Shown: positions 34,816-47,313 of the stretch, one piece after another | How positions within the stretch are numbered: position 1 is the stretch's first letter | Layout of the letters: each line of letters starts with the position of its first letter | Origin: Nematostella vectensis | Lineage: Eukaryota; Cnidaria; Anthozoa; Actiniaria; Edwardsiidae | DNA: 64,000 nucleotides | Direction: 5' to 3' | NCBI RefSeq assembly: GCF_932526225.1 | Contig: NC_064042.1 | Span: forward strand, 14,517,040 to 14,581,039 | Notes under the pieces: model-generated | What the model was told of the DNA's origin: nothing | Databases searched by the model: none | What the model saw: the letters and a program-made list of their open reading frames with translations, nothing else | Position numbers and translations under genes: made by a program

Positions 34816-37350
34816 GTATGTTTATGTTCAAGAACATTTATCACATTTATTTATTTTGCATATGAAATGTATGGTTTCTTCTCGCGGACGGTTTAGGCCG
34901 GTTGAGGGCTCAATGGGTTAATGTTCCATCTATACTATCTAATTACGGTCTCTCATTCAACTGTTAATTAAATACACGAAACCCCCTTAGACTTGACATC
35001 TTTTGCCAAATAATTGTTGCACGGATTGGCAATTCAACAATAATTATACAAACCGAAAAATAAAATTTGTAAAAATTCGTATGAATAAATTAAAGTCCTA
35101 CACATATCCACATCACATAAAAATAAACTAAAAATTAAAAAAAAAAACAGCAAAATCTCCGTTTATCTTGAAGATATTTTTCCCGCAAGAAGGAAATACA
35201 TTTGCTCCACTTTCCATCGTAGTTTTCTGAGCAGCTCTGTGATTGTGTAGTCAGTCCTAAAATGCATTTTGCACTTGTAAAAATTACAACAACAAAAAAA
35301 CGCTTAGCACAATTTTTTTTCTCGAAGCGAATTATTTTAACTTGCAACTTATAATAAGCATAACATTCTCGACTGTACTTCTGATTCACTATTTCATCTG
35401 CCACGAATAGTTGTGCGAGAAAATCGTAAATTCAACGACGATTTGGAAGTAAATAGATACTATTTCATTGTCTCCTTCAATCCTGAGAGCAAACCTTAAT
35501 CCCTTAGACGGCAATAAAGGTCAATTCAGTTTGGGCTTAAAATGACCATGATAACTACCCCTTAAAGTGGTTTCAAAGCGCTTGTTTGCGCGGTCCATCT
35601 CATCGGGCGATACTAGGTAATATTTCATATCACTGCTAAATCATAGCCTTGGATTTTCAACGGTAAAATAAGAAAAGGATCTTTATCATAGCGACCGCAA
35701 CCACAATCACAAAGAAATAATAAATGGCCAAAAAGCATATTTTCCAGCATAATGTGAAAATGTATATATTTTATATTTAGGTCCTTACTCTTGTTGCAAG
35801 CAAGGTTGCAAACAAGGTCAGTCTCTAAAAGTCCTGCAAATGTCTTGAAGCATAATAATGAAAGAAAAGAACAGATAGACTTTGAATCGTTTAACTATAT
35901 CGTTGATGCTTTTTTACGCCCGTAAGACGACGCAGTTTCAAGGCAGTGTAAAAATCTGTGTATCGGAACCACGAAAGCAATCAATAAATACGATAAGATG
36001 AATCCCAGGCTTCAAAGCTGTATCATTTCGCTTCATTTGATTATTTTAACCCTTACTTTTCAGATTAATCAAGCGGGTCAACTCAGTTGCAATCGGTACC
36101 AAATGTTGCGACCTGCCTTTCACTTTGCCGTCAAAATGTCCGGCTTTGCGATGCGCAGAGTGAAAAGTTAGAAGGCCCCCCCCGAAGGTCTCCCCGAAGC
36201 GAGAAGAAACCTATTTTACCTCGTCGTCAAAACTCCCACCAGAAACTTGCTCAAAAGAGCGTAACCAAGACGCTGGCTGTGTTTACCGTGAGATTAAGGG
36301 GTTCCCAGAACAGAATTAGAACAGAAACAAGAAAAGATAAAGGAGAATAGGTAAAAATAGGAGAAAAGAGAGTAGAGAAAGTCATGTCTATTTACATGAA
36401 AGCTGTACTACTATTCCTAGAGGTCTAAAGACATGAAAGATCCAAGCGCCATAAAATGCAACCAACTCACGAAAATTCCCATGAACAATTTGGTTTTGTA
36501 TTTCAGAAGTTTGGCTTTAAGGTTTTTGTAATGGCAAAGTTACCTTTCCTGACTTGTAAACCACGAGATGCTTTAGTAAATTCCCAATGTTGTCTCTATT
36601 AGTCATTAGGAGCGCAAATAGAAATTGCTGTTGAGAATGTTCTCATCAATTTTACACAATTCTTAAAATTCGATGGGCCCAACTCACTAAATAAAAAATA
36701 AGAAAAAAATTATAAAACGCGCTGACAAATAACAAGAATACTATATAAATAATTTCCAGCCCCACTTTCCCTGATGTGAACCCTAAGGAACGTCAGACAA
36801 AGACACTGCCATAAACTATAGACAAAGAAATATGGAGTATTTAAGTAATCGTATTGTTTGTTGGTTCAGCATCTATTATTCATTGGTAAAGCACTGATAT
36901 TATTAAAGTAATCGTCGTCTTTACGAGGGAACGTTGTTGAATGAATCTCAAATAAAAGAGTTCTACAACATGGATTCCTGTATGCTGCCCAAATTTCTTA
37001 TCTGCGCTAAAAGTAAACACTGAATTTTGATGGCTGTAATTTGATTAGTAAATTGTACTCTTTTCGAAATGAATTTGAATGTTAATTGCTCACAAGACCT
37101 TAAAAATGTTTGGCTAGTTGCCGTGTATTTCTAAAGTAGCTTATCGTGGCCGCAAATTTGTGGATGGTTTACCCAAAATCAATCAAATTTGGTCGTTGTT
37201 TTTTTCCTAATAAGAATAAATAATACCTTTGCCCCAAGATCTTTAGAGATAGATCTACAGTGTAGATATTAAAATTTCCTTAAAATTGCTAAATTGCAAA
37301 AACTACATTGCATAAATTGCATAAACGAAATTGCAAAAAGTACATATTTT
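34816..37350. other. AT-rich stretch, no gene supported
   Basis: Near 34900 the sequence GGCCGGTTGAGGGCTCAATG is the reverse complement of a motif in each 1.46-kb unit (CATTGACCCCTCAACCGG), so a small relative of that repeat may lie here. Otherwise no supportable gene. Confidence 0.45.
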
Positions 37351-37352
37351 TC

Positions 37353-38790
37353 ACAAGCACCGGAATTTTAGCAAAATATATCCAGAACCTCCTTTTGCGT
37401 AAAAAAAATCGATAAGTCACTTTGTTTGAAGAAAATAAATAAATACAAATGAGCTAATGCTCATACCTGGTTGTTGTTACGCCATGTTTCGCGTCTTCCG
37501 TCACTTTTCGAATCCGTTTCGCGAATGTAGTTTTCTTTTAATCTTTTAATTGTCTTAATATTACAAATAGTGGGTACCCTTGAAACATCCACGTTTATAA
37601 TTTATAAAAAAAAAACATTAGACTAATAGCCACTATCTGATCCGAAAAAACGGTTACATCATAACCATATAAATTCGATTTGAAAAGTGTTTTGCCAAAA
37701 CTTGAAGCATAGGATTTTTACCATATTTAGGATCTTTTATCATATTGGAAGTAAATCAATATAACAATAGTCTTTATTCTACTCTATAAGAAAATTTATA
37801 TGCTACCCTAACCCAAAAAATACGCCCAAAATATTTTCTTCATTTTTCTCTGCCTTATTGGGAGCCGTGTGTTCAGAGTATTTGGCGGGAAATTCATGCA
37901 GGTTCTATGTCTACATTCAATAATGTCAATTCAATGTCTATTCAATTCAAAAGTTTTTTCAACACGTTTGTATGGGAATTTGAAATACGTATCCTTGCTT
38001 CATCGGCCGGTCTTGGTGGTATCAACGGCTGTCGTTTTACTAAATGGTCTAAAAGATCCTGGGGCGAGCGCGCGGGAGACCTGTGATATTCTAAAACGTT
38101 AGGGACTAGGCTCCATCTCCAAGATGGCTGCCAGCAAAATCGTAGTAAACACGAATTTCTGCAAGTTTACGTACGTAGGAATTCGTCTAAAACGATAAGA
38201 AACCGAAAAAAATGATTGAAGCGGACTCCCAAATATGGTAAGTAATGCCTAATAAGGAAATGACCGAGCGAGCTAGAAAAACGACAGTTTTTAAAACAAG
38301 ATTGACTGATATGCTGTGAAATGTGATACGAAGGTATGTGGTTTTATGTACGATCGGCTCAGCTTGAGATTTGTTTTGCTTTACTTTTTAAGTAAAGTCA
38401 TATTTATAAAGAAAACATGGTCCGACAGGATATCAGAACTAAATCTAACAACAAATGAAAGTTGAAAGTGGTTTAGAATCAGTTTTTATTTAGTTTTTAT
38501 TTATTTTTATATAGTTTAATCTAATATTTAACACATTGACCCCTCAACCGGACTGTACCGGTTTTGAGAAGTACCCACAACCCGAAAAAGGTCTTGTGAA
38601 ACCACTTGGATGCCATAACGTCCAAGAATATCCCACTACCATCACGTAATGACTACCTTCAACGCCTCATCGACACATAGATAGTATATAAGTGATGGTA
38701 GTAATATATTCTTAATAAATCTCCTGATGATTGGGCAACAACGAAACATGCTTGTAGAGATGAAACGGTAGTTCACGTGTTTTTTTTCCT

Positions 38791-38824
<34 letters not shown>
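37353..38824 (+). mobile_element. Tandem unit 1 of the 1.46-kb retrozyme-like array
   Basis: First of four near-identical direct copies. Starts ACAAGCACCGGAATTTTAGC and ends in a (TA)n tract after the hammerhead motif. Within it, in order: an E2F-like TTTGGCGGGAAA at 37881, a core shared with repeats at 16.5 and 20.5 kb, a YY1-like CAAGATGGCTGCC around 38120, a hairpin AACCGG..CCGGTT near 38560, an inverted pair CTACCATCAC/GTGATGGTAG, and the ribozyme. Short frames (77 codons here) are not preserved between copies, so the unit appears non-coding. Confidence 0.85.
38719..38761 (+). ncRNA. Hammerhead ribozyme (type I), copy 1
   Basis: Folds as stem I ATCTC/GAGAT, core CTGATGA, stem II TTGG-[GCAA]-CAAC, core GAA, stem III ACA-[TGCT]-TGT, then A at the cleavage position, so cleavage would fall between 38756 and 38757. 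All invariant core bases (CUGANGA, GAAA, UH) are present. The first stem II pair is T:C here, where copies 3 and 4 have G:C, so this copy may be weaker. Confidence 0.65.
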
Positions 38825-38825
<1 letters not shown>

Positions 38826-40243
38826 CAAAATATATCCAGAACCTCCTTTTGCGTAAAAAAATCGATAAGTCACTTTGTTTGAAGAAAATAAATAAATACA
38901 AATGAGCTCATGCTCATACCTGGTTGTTGTTACGCCATGTTTCGCGTCTTCCGTCACTTTTCGAATCCGTTTCGCGAATGTAGTTTTCTTTTAATCTTTT
39001 AATTGTCTTAATACTACAAATAGTGGGTACCCTTGAAACATCCACGTTTATAATTTATAAAAAAAAAACATTAGACTAATAGCCACTATCTGATCCGAAA
39101 AAACGGTTACATCATAACCATATAAATTCGATTTGAAAAGTGTTTTGCCAAAACTTGAAGCATAGGATTTTTACCATATTTAGGATCTTTTATCATATTG
39201 GAAGTAAATCAATATAACAATAGTCTTTATTCTACTCTATAAGAAAATTTATATGCTACCCTAACCCAAAAAATACGCCCAAAATATTTTCTTCATTTTT
39301 CTCTGCCTTATTGGGAGCCGTGTGTTCAGAGTATTTGGCGGGAAATTCATGCGGGTTCTATGTCTACATTCAATAATGTCAATTCAATGTCTATTCAATT
39401 CAAAAGTTTTTTCAACACGTTTGTATGGGAATTTGAAATACGTATCCTTGCTTCATCGGCCGGTCTTGGTGGTATCAACGGCTGTCGTTTTTCTAAATGG
39501 TCTAAAAGATCCTGGGGCAAGCGCGCGGGAGACCTGTGATATTCTAAAACGTTAGGGACTAGGCTCCATCTCCAAGATGGCTGCCAGCAAAATCGTAGTA
39601 AACACGAATTTCTGCAAGTTTACGTACGTAGGAATTCGTCTAAAACGATAAGAAACCGAAAAAAATGATTGAAGCGGACTCCCAAATATGGTAAGTAATG
39701 CCTAATAAGGAAATGACCGAGCGAGCTAGAAAAACGACAGTTTTTAAAACAAGATTGACTGATATGCTGTGAAATGTGATACGAAGGTATGTGGTTTTAT
39801 GTACGATCGGCTCAGCTTGAGATTTGTTTTGCTTTACTTTTTAAGTAAAGTCATATTTATGAAGAAAACATGGTCCGACAGGATATCAGAACTAAATCTA
39901 ACAACAAATGAAAGTTGAAAGTGGTTTAGAATCAGTTTTTATTTAGTTTTTATTTATTTTTATATAGTTTAATCTAATATTTAACACATTGACCCCTCAA
40001 CCGGACTGTACCGGTTTTGAGAAGTACCCACAACCCGAAAAAGGTCTTGTGAAACCACTTGGATGCCATAACGTCCAAGAATATCCCACTACCATCACGT
40101 AATGACTACCTTCAACGCCTCATCGACACATAGATAGTATATAAGTGATGGTAGTAATATATTCTTAATAAATCTCCTGATGATTGGGCAACAACGAAAC
40201 ATGCTTGTAGAGATGAAACGGTAGTTCACGTGTTTTTTTTCCT

Positions 40244-40288
<45 letters not shown>
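38825..40288 (+). mobile_element. Tandem unit 2 of the retrozyme-like array
   Basis: More than 98% identical to unit 1 by eye. It lacks the first dozen bases (begins GCAAAATATATCC after the TA tract). E2F-like site at 39334, CAAGATGGC at about 39573, and a (TA)n tail of about 35 bp. The 77-codon frame is retained, as in unit 1. Confidence 0.85.
40172..40214 (+). ncRNA. Hammerhead ribozyme (type I), copy 2
   Basis: Identical to copy 1, including the T at the first stem II position. Predicted cleavage after 40209, which is 1453 nt from the site in copy 1. Confidence 0.65.
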
Positions 40289-40289
<1 letters not shown>

Positions 40290-41767
40290 CAAGCACCGGA
40301 ATTTTAGCAAAATATATCCAGAACCTCCTTTTGCGTAAAAAAAATCGATAAGTCACTTTGTTTGAAGAAAATAAATAAATACAAATGAGCTCATGCTCAT
40401 ACCTGGTTGTTGTTACGCCATGTTTCGCGTCTTCCGTCACTTTTCGAATCCGTTTCGCGAATGTAGTTTTCTTTTAATCTTTTAATTGTCTTAATATTAA
40501 AAATAGTGGGTACCCTTGAAACATCCACGTTTATAATTTATAAAAAAAAAACATTAGACTAATAGCCACTATCTGATCCGAAAAAACGGTTACATCATAA
40601 CCATATAAATTCGATTTGAAAAGTGTTTTGCCAAAACTTGAAGCATAGGATTTTTACCATATTTAGGATCTTTTATCAGATTGGAAGTAAATCAATATAA
40701 CAATAGTCTTTATTCTACTCTATAAGAAAATTTATATGCTACCCTAACCCAAAAAATACGCCCAAAATCTTTTTTTCATTTTTCTCTGCCTTATTGGGAG
40801 CCGTGTGTTCAGAGTATTTGGCGGGAAATTCATGCGGGTTCTATGTCTACATTCAATAATGTCAATTCAATGTCTATTCAATTCAAAAGTTTTTTCAACA
40901 CGTTTGTATGGGAATTTGAAATACGTATCCTTGCTTCATCGGCCGGTCTTGGTGGTATCAACGGCTGTCGTTTTTTCTAAATGGTCTAAAAGATCCTGGG
41001 GCGAGCGCGCGGGAGACCTGTGATATTCTAAAACGTTAGGGACTAGGCTCCATCTCCAAGATGGCTGCCAGCAAAATCGTAGTAAACACGAATTTCTGCA
41101 AGTTTACGTACGTAGGAATTCGTCTAAAACGATAAGAAACCGAAAAAAATTAGTTGAAGCGGACTCCCAAATATGGTAAGTAATGCCTAATAAGGAAATG
41201 ACCGAGCGAGCTAGAAAAACGACAGTTTTTAAAACAAGATTGACTGATATGCTGTGAAATGTGATACGAAGGTATGTGGTTTTATGTACGATCGGCTCAG
41301 CTTGAGATTTGTTTTGCTTTACTTTTTAAGTAAAGTCATATTTATGAAGAAAACATGGTCCGACAGGATATCAGAACTAAATCTAACAACAAATGAAAGT
41401 TGAAAGTGGTTTAGAATCAGTTTTTATTTAGTTTTTATTTATTTTTATATAGTTTAATCTAATATTTAACACATTGACCCCTCAACCGGACTGTACCGGT
41501 TTTGAGAAGTACCCACAACCCGAAAAAGGTCTTGTGAAACCACTTGGATGCCATAACGTCCAAGAATATCCCACTACCATCACGTAATGACTACCTTCAA
41601 CGCCTCATCGACACATAGATAGTATATAAGTGATGGTAGTAATATATTCTTAATAAATCTCCTGATGAGTGGGCAACAACGAAACATGCTTGTAGAGATG
41701 AAACGGTAGTTCACGTGTTTTTTTTCCTACAATATATATATATATATATATATATGTATATGTATGT
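40289..41767 (+). mobile_element. Tandem unit 3 of the retrozyme-like array
   Basis: Full-length unit beginning ACAAGCACCGG. One extra T after the GGCTGTCG site shifts the short frame relative to units 1 and 2 and shortens it to 72 codons, evidence against coding. E2F-like site at 40817, CAAGATGGC at about 41057. It also differs at GATTGAAGCGG, which here reads TAGTTGAAGCGG. Confidence 0.85.
41657..41699 (+). ncRNA. Hammerhead ribozyme (type I), copy 3
   Basis: As copy 1 but with G at the first stem II position (CTGATGAGTGG), giving a stem II of G:C, T:A, a G-A mismatch and G:C closed by a GCAA tetraloop. This matches the hammerhead consensus better. Predicted cleavage after 41694, 1485 nt from copy 2. 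Confidence 0.7.
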
Positions 41768-43236
41768 ACAAGCACCGGAATTTTAGCAAAATATATCCAG
41801 AACCTCCTTTTGGGTAAAAAAAATCGATAAGTCACTTTGTTTGAAGAAAATAAATAAATACAAATGAGCTCATGCTCATACCTGGTTGTTGTTACGCCAT
41901 GTTTCGCGTCTTCCGTCACTTTTCGAATCCGTTTCGCGAATGTAGTTTTCTTTTAATCTTTTAATTGTCTTAATACTACAAATAGTGGGTACCCTTGAAA
42001 CATCCACGTTTATAATTTATAAAAAAAAACATTAGACTAATAGCCACTATCTGATCCGAAAAAACGGTTACATCATAACCATATAAATTCGATTTGAAAA
42101 GTGTTTTGCCAAAACTTGAAGCATAGGATTTTTACCATATTTAGGATCTTTTATCATATTGGAAGTAAATCAATATAACAATAGTCTTTATTCTACTCTA
42201 TAAGAAAATTTATATGCTACCCTAACCCAAAAAATACGCCCAAAATCTTTTTTTCATTTTTCTCTGCCTTATTGGGAGCCGTGTGTTCAGAGTATTTGGC
42301 GGGAAATTCATGCGGGTTCTATGTCTACATTCAATAATGTCAATTCAATGTCTATTCAATTCAAAAGTTTTTTCAACACGTTTGTATGGGAATTTGAAAT
42401 ACGTATCCTTGCTTCATCGGCCGGTCTTGGTGGTATCAACGGCTGTCATTTTTTCTAAATGGTCTAAAAGATCCTGGGGCGAGCGCGCGGGAGACCTGTG
42501 ATATTCTAAAACGTTAGGGACTAGGCTCCATCTCCAAGATGGCTGCCAGCAAAATCGTAGTAAACACGAATTTCTGCAAGTTTACGTACGTAGGAATTCG
42601 TCTAAAACGATAAGAAACCGAAAAAAATTAGTTGAAGCGGACTCCCAAATATGGTAAGTAATGCCTAATAAGGAAATGACCGAGCGAGCTAGAAAAACGA
42701 CAGTTTTTAAAACAAGATTGACTGATATGCTGTGAAATGTGATACGAAGGTATGTGGTTTTATGTACGATCGGCTCAGCTTGAGATTTGTTTTGCTTTAC
42801 TTTTTAAGTAAAGTCATATTTATGAAGAAAACATGGTCCGACAGGATATCAGAACTAAATCTAACAACAAATGAAAGTTGAAAGTGGTTTAGAATCAGTT
42901 TTTATTTAGTTTTTATTTATTTTTATATAGTTTAATCTAATATTTAACACATTGACCCCTCAACCGGACTGTACCGGTTTTGAGAAGTACCCACAACCCG
43001 AAAAAGGTCTTGTGAAACCACTTGGATGCCATAACGTCCAAGAATATCCCACTACCATCACGTAATGACTACCTTCAACGCCTCATCGACACATAGATAG
43101 TATATAAGTGATGGTAGTAATATATTCTTAATAAATCTCCTGATGAGTGGGCAACAACGAAACATGCTTGTAGAGATGAAACGGTAGTTCACGTGTTTTT
43201 TTTCCTACAATATATATATTTATATATATATATATA
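41768..43236 (+). mobile_element. Tandem unit 4 of the retrozyme-like array
   Basis: Shares with unit 3 the extra T and the GATGAG variant, so units 3 and 4 form one subgroup and units 1 and 2 another. E2F-like site at 42295, CAAGATGGC at about 42535. It ends in a TA tract broken by one TTTA. Confidence 0.85.
43135..43177 (+). ncRNA. Hammerhead ribozyme (type I), copy 4
   Basis: Identical to copy 3. Predicted cleavage after 43172, 1478 nt from copy 3. Confidence 0.7.
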
Positions 43237-43335
43237 GCAAAATATATCCAGAACCTCCTTTTGCGTAAAAAAAATCGATATATATATATATATATATATA
43301 CAGTTTGGGCTTTTTGATTCTATATATATATATAA
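43237..43335. repeat. Truncated fifth unit start and (TA)n tracts
   Basis: GCAAAATATATCCAGAACC and CTCCTTTTGCGTAAAAAAAA of the unit start are present for about 44 bp. They then break off at ATCGATATATATA into a TA microsatellite, closing the array. Confidence 0.85.
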
Positions 43336-43340
43336 TTAAT

Positions 43341-45000
43341 TATGAAAATCACCAATAATTATTAGGGGGATTAGGGAAATTTATCATTTTAATTTTAAAA
43401 ACAACGCTATGAATAAAATTTCTGAAAATTGAATTAGTAAGTACTTAACATAACAGCAACTTAGTAACAAGTAAGATTATAAGGTTTTAAACAGTTTACG
43501 TCGGTTTGGCACTTACCATCGTTTTGATAGAGACAAAATAATTTTTCCTTCCTTTATAGTTCCCCTTTTTGTCATTAGACATTGTCTTGCTAAGATTCTG
43601 GTATCTTTTTTGGGAGTTTGTGACAGCAATTTGTTAAAGGTTTCAATGTGCTATTTATTTTTGAATGACGAGCAACAGTTCGTCGGTGAAGAGATTTTAC
43701 ACCAGCTCGATAAGGTTTTGGATGAAATTTAGTGCTCAACTAGTCCATTCTCTATCAGTATAGTCCTCCATTCTTTCTCCTACCATATCTTGAATGTTTG
43801 TATTGACGGGATTATTTGTCGAGCGAAACAGGCGCAGGGTTCCCATATGTGCAAAATAAAAACACAAAAAGTCAAATTATTGTAGGTTTTACCGAATTTG
43901 TCAGGGTTTTATAAAATAATTAAACATTCACGGATGGTGCAAAATTGTATTAATGTGCTTTTATTCTACTAAGGAAACATATTGTAAAATTATCGCAAAG
44001 TGTGCGGGCGGCGACCACACAGGGTACCCGCGCGATGACCAAAAAAACTAAGTCGCATAGTTATATTCCATTTCTCTATACCTATGGAGCCCGCTACAAG
44101 CAACCATCAACTTGTGCTCGCATCAGCGAAGCGCCAAGGAATTAAAAATGGGACCGCAAAGCACTGTTGGAAAGCAAGGAAACCGCTGACTAGGTGCAGC
44201 GGTGTTTGACTTTGACGGGATGTTTGAAACTCAGAATAGGGGGGAGGTATCTATTTTCAGTCTGTTTGTTATTTTTTTCGCCTGAACATTAACTGTGATT
44301 TTTTTTTTTAAACCACAAAGTTCTTGACGTCAATGGTGCTTTTGGCTGTGAGTTTGAAATACTTTTTTAATATCTGTGGAGAGCTCCAAAATGGCGCGTT
44401 TGCGAGTGCTTTATCTCGACAAGAAAAATAAAAAAGCACGCTTAAAAAGCACTGAAAGATACTTATAGTTGATATTTCAGCCTACTGAAAGATACACTGA
44501 AATGTATCTAAAGTTTGAATTCATTTTTGTATACATTTGAAGGTATTAATTTCCTTTTTTTTTCGTCTAGTGATTTTTGTATTGCAGCTTCTCTTTGCCT
44601 TATCATTTCAAAGTGGAAACAATTACCGGTACCCCCTATAAGCTAGGGATTGTCATTCGTGTGGTTCTTGAGTTTTCTTGTTCCTCCTTTCCTCCGTGAG
44701 AGATGATGCCACACACTTTACCCTTAGCGTATTTGATATAAGTTTGCAGGGAAATGGCCGCGCTGACCAACCTTATGTTCAGTCCGAGGCTCAAGTTTGA
44801 TGGGTCTTTGATCTCGATTAATCATTCCCAAAACAATCTTTCCTGGGATCAAAGTATACAAATTAACAGTTTTTCGTGGCACTTATACTTGCCATCTTAT
44901 CGCCCGGTTCGTTGGGTCTTCTTTCAGTACAGTTTCTAGATGGATAGATGCCTTTTTTAATGAGGGATTCACTTAATATCACAATGATAATGTACGCATG
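43341..45000. other. AT-rich stretch, no gene supported
   Basis: No recognisable coding, RNA or repeat feature. Short frames only. Confidence 0.45.
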
Positions 45001-45009
45001 GCCCTCAAC

Positions 45010-45773
<764 letters not shown>

Positions 45774-45779
45774 ATAAAT

Positions 45780-47263
45780 TAATTTATTAATTAATAACAA
45801 TGTATAAAGCGGGGTGCAAAAATGTGGTTACGCATGTGCTCACTCATAGTACAGATATACGCTCCTAGTGATGGGCTCACTCATAGTACTTAAAACACAG
45901 TTATACGCTCCTAGTGATGGGCTCACTTATAGTACAATTTTACTCCTGCACGGCTTTCTTAGAGACCTGAGTCATGTGTCAAAACCTTTTTTATGAAGCA
46001 CACCCTTTAAAAAAACAATTACTTTTCTATATCATTCAATCAATTCAATTGAGTGGTACTTCTATTTCTTCTTATTAGTTTTCAAGGTGTGTGGTCACGA
46101 CTGAAGCAGCTGCTGCAGCAATATTTTTCTCACTGCAAAGCTAAAATGCAGTGGAAATAGCATAGCGAATACGAATACTTAATGAAGGATTAATAAGAAA
46201 ATGCTAATATAAATATGCGGGTCTAAGGGTTGGGTTCTTCCTTCAATCGGAATCCCTGAAAATGCTCCCATAAAGTGCTACTGCATCCCCGTGAACTCTT
46301 GTTTAAAAATACTGTGTACAAAAATTCAATTGGTTCGGCCATTGTCGTTAACTATTAGGAAAAATCAGACTTTCTACTTAACTTATAAAAAAGTATATAA
46401 TACATTATGTGTAGCGAATTGAAAACGTCTAACTAGCCCAATATTTAAATTCTACTGTCAAATACACCAGTTTGTGTGGTTTTGAGTGAAGACATTATTT
46501 TTCTTATAGTTGGATGGAAAAAGAATCACCATTAAGATGTTCACAGAGTTAACAAAAAAAGAAACTGGATACCTTAATTTCAGACATGAAAAAGTTTACA
46601 AATGAAAAGTGTTAAACCAGTCTAAATTATTGAACAGGTCCCTAAAGGAAAATGAAAAAAAAACGCAACAGTTGTTTAAAGTCTACAGTGAACTCGTTAT
46701 GGCTCTTAATATATCATAAAACAGCTTGAATTTCTTAGTTAGAAATTCAAAATAATAAGCTCTCCCAAAGCAAACCACTTTTCTCAAAATGTTTCTGGAT
46801 AATGACATACGAGGTACAAAATCTGCAAACTTACAAGAAGGAGATAGCCCCCTTTGATAGCACTCCACTTCGTTTGTAAAAAAAAAAAAGACAGTTACCC
46901 ACTTCACTTCACCTAAACCAATTTCAATCTGCAAAATTTCCCGAGCTTTTAGCCATTACTTTTAGACACTAATTTACTGCTGTATATTATTCAATCAGTG
47001 GAAACAAAAACATATCGGACGCGTGTGCCTAAAAGCCCCAATCCTTAGATTAAGGTTAATGTAAAAAGCTGAGTTCTTGAAAAATAATGAAGTGCCTTGT
47101 TTTGCCATAAATTGTGTGTGATTGAGTTAGAAGGCGATAATAATAGGGATGCAAAATGGAATCTTGAAGCTTAAATCTAAAGACGTATAATTTTAAAATA
47201 AAAAACACTATAAGTAAGTAAACTCAGCAATCTGTTACTTTTGTCATTATTATCATTTTTAAG

Positions 47264-47313
<50 letters not shown>

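Noticed and set aside
36087-36350. 87-codon Arg/Lys-rich ORF
   Set aside because: No homology that I recognise and no splice or start context.
37869-42501. 72-77 codon ORFs starting MFRVFGGKF in each tandem unit
   Set aside because: The frame changes between units by a single-base insertion while the DNA is otherwise nearly identical, and the protein resembles nothing known to me. The unit looks like non-coding RNA-type sequence.
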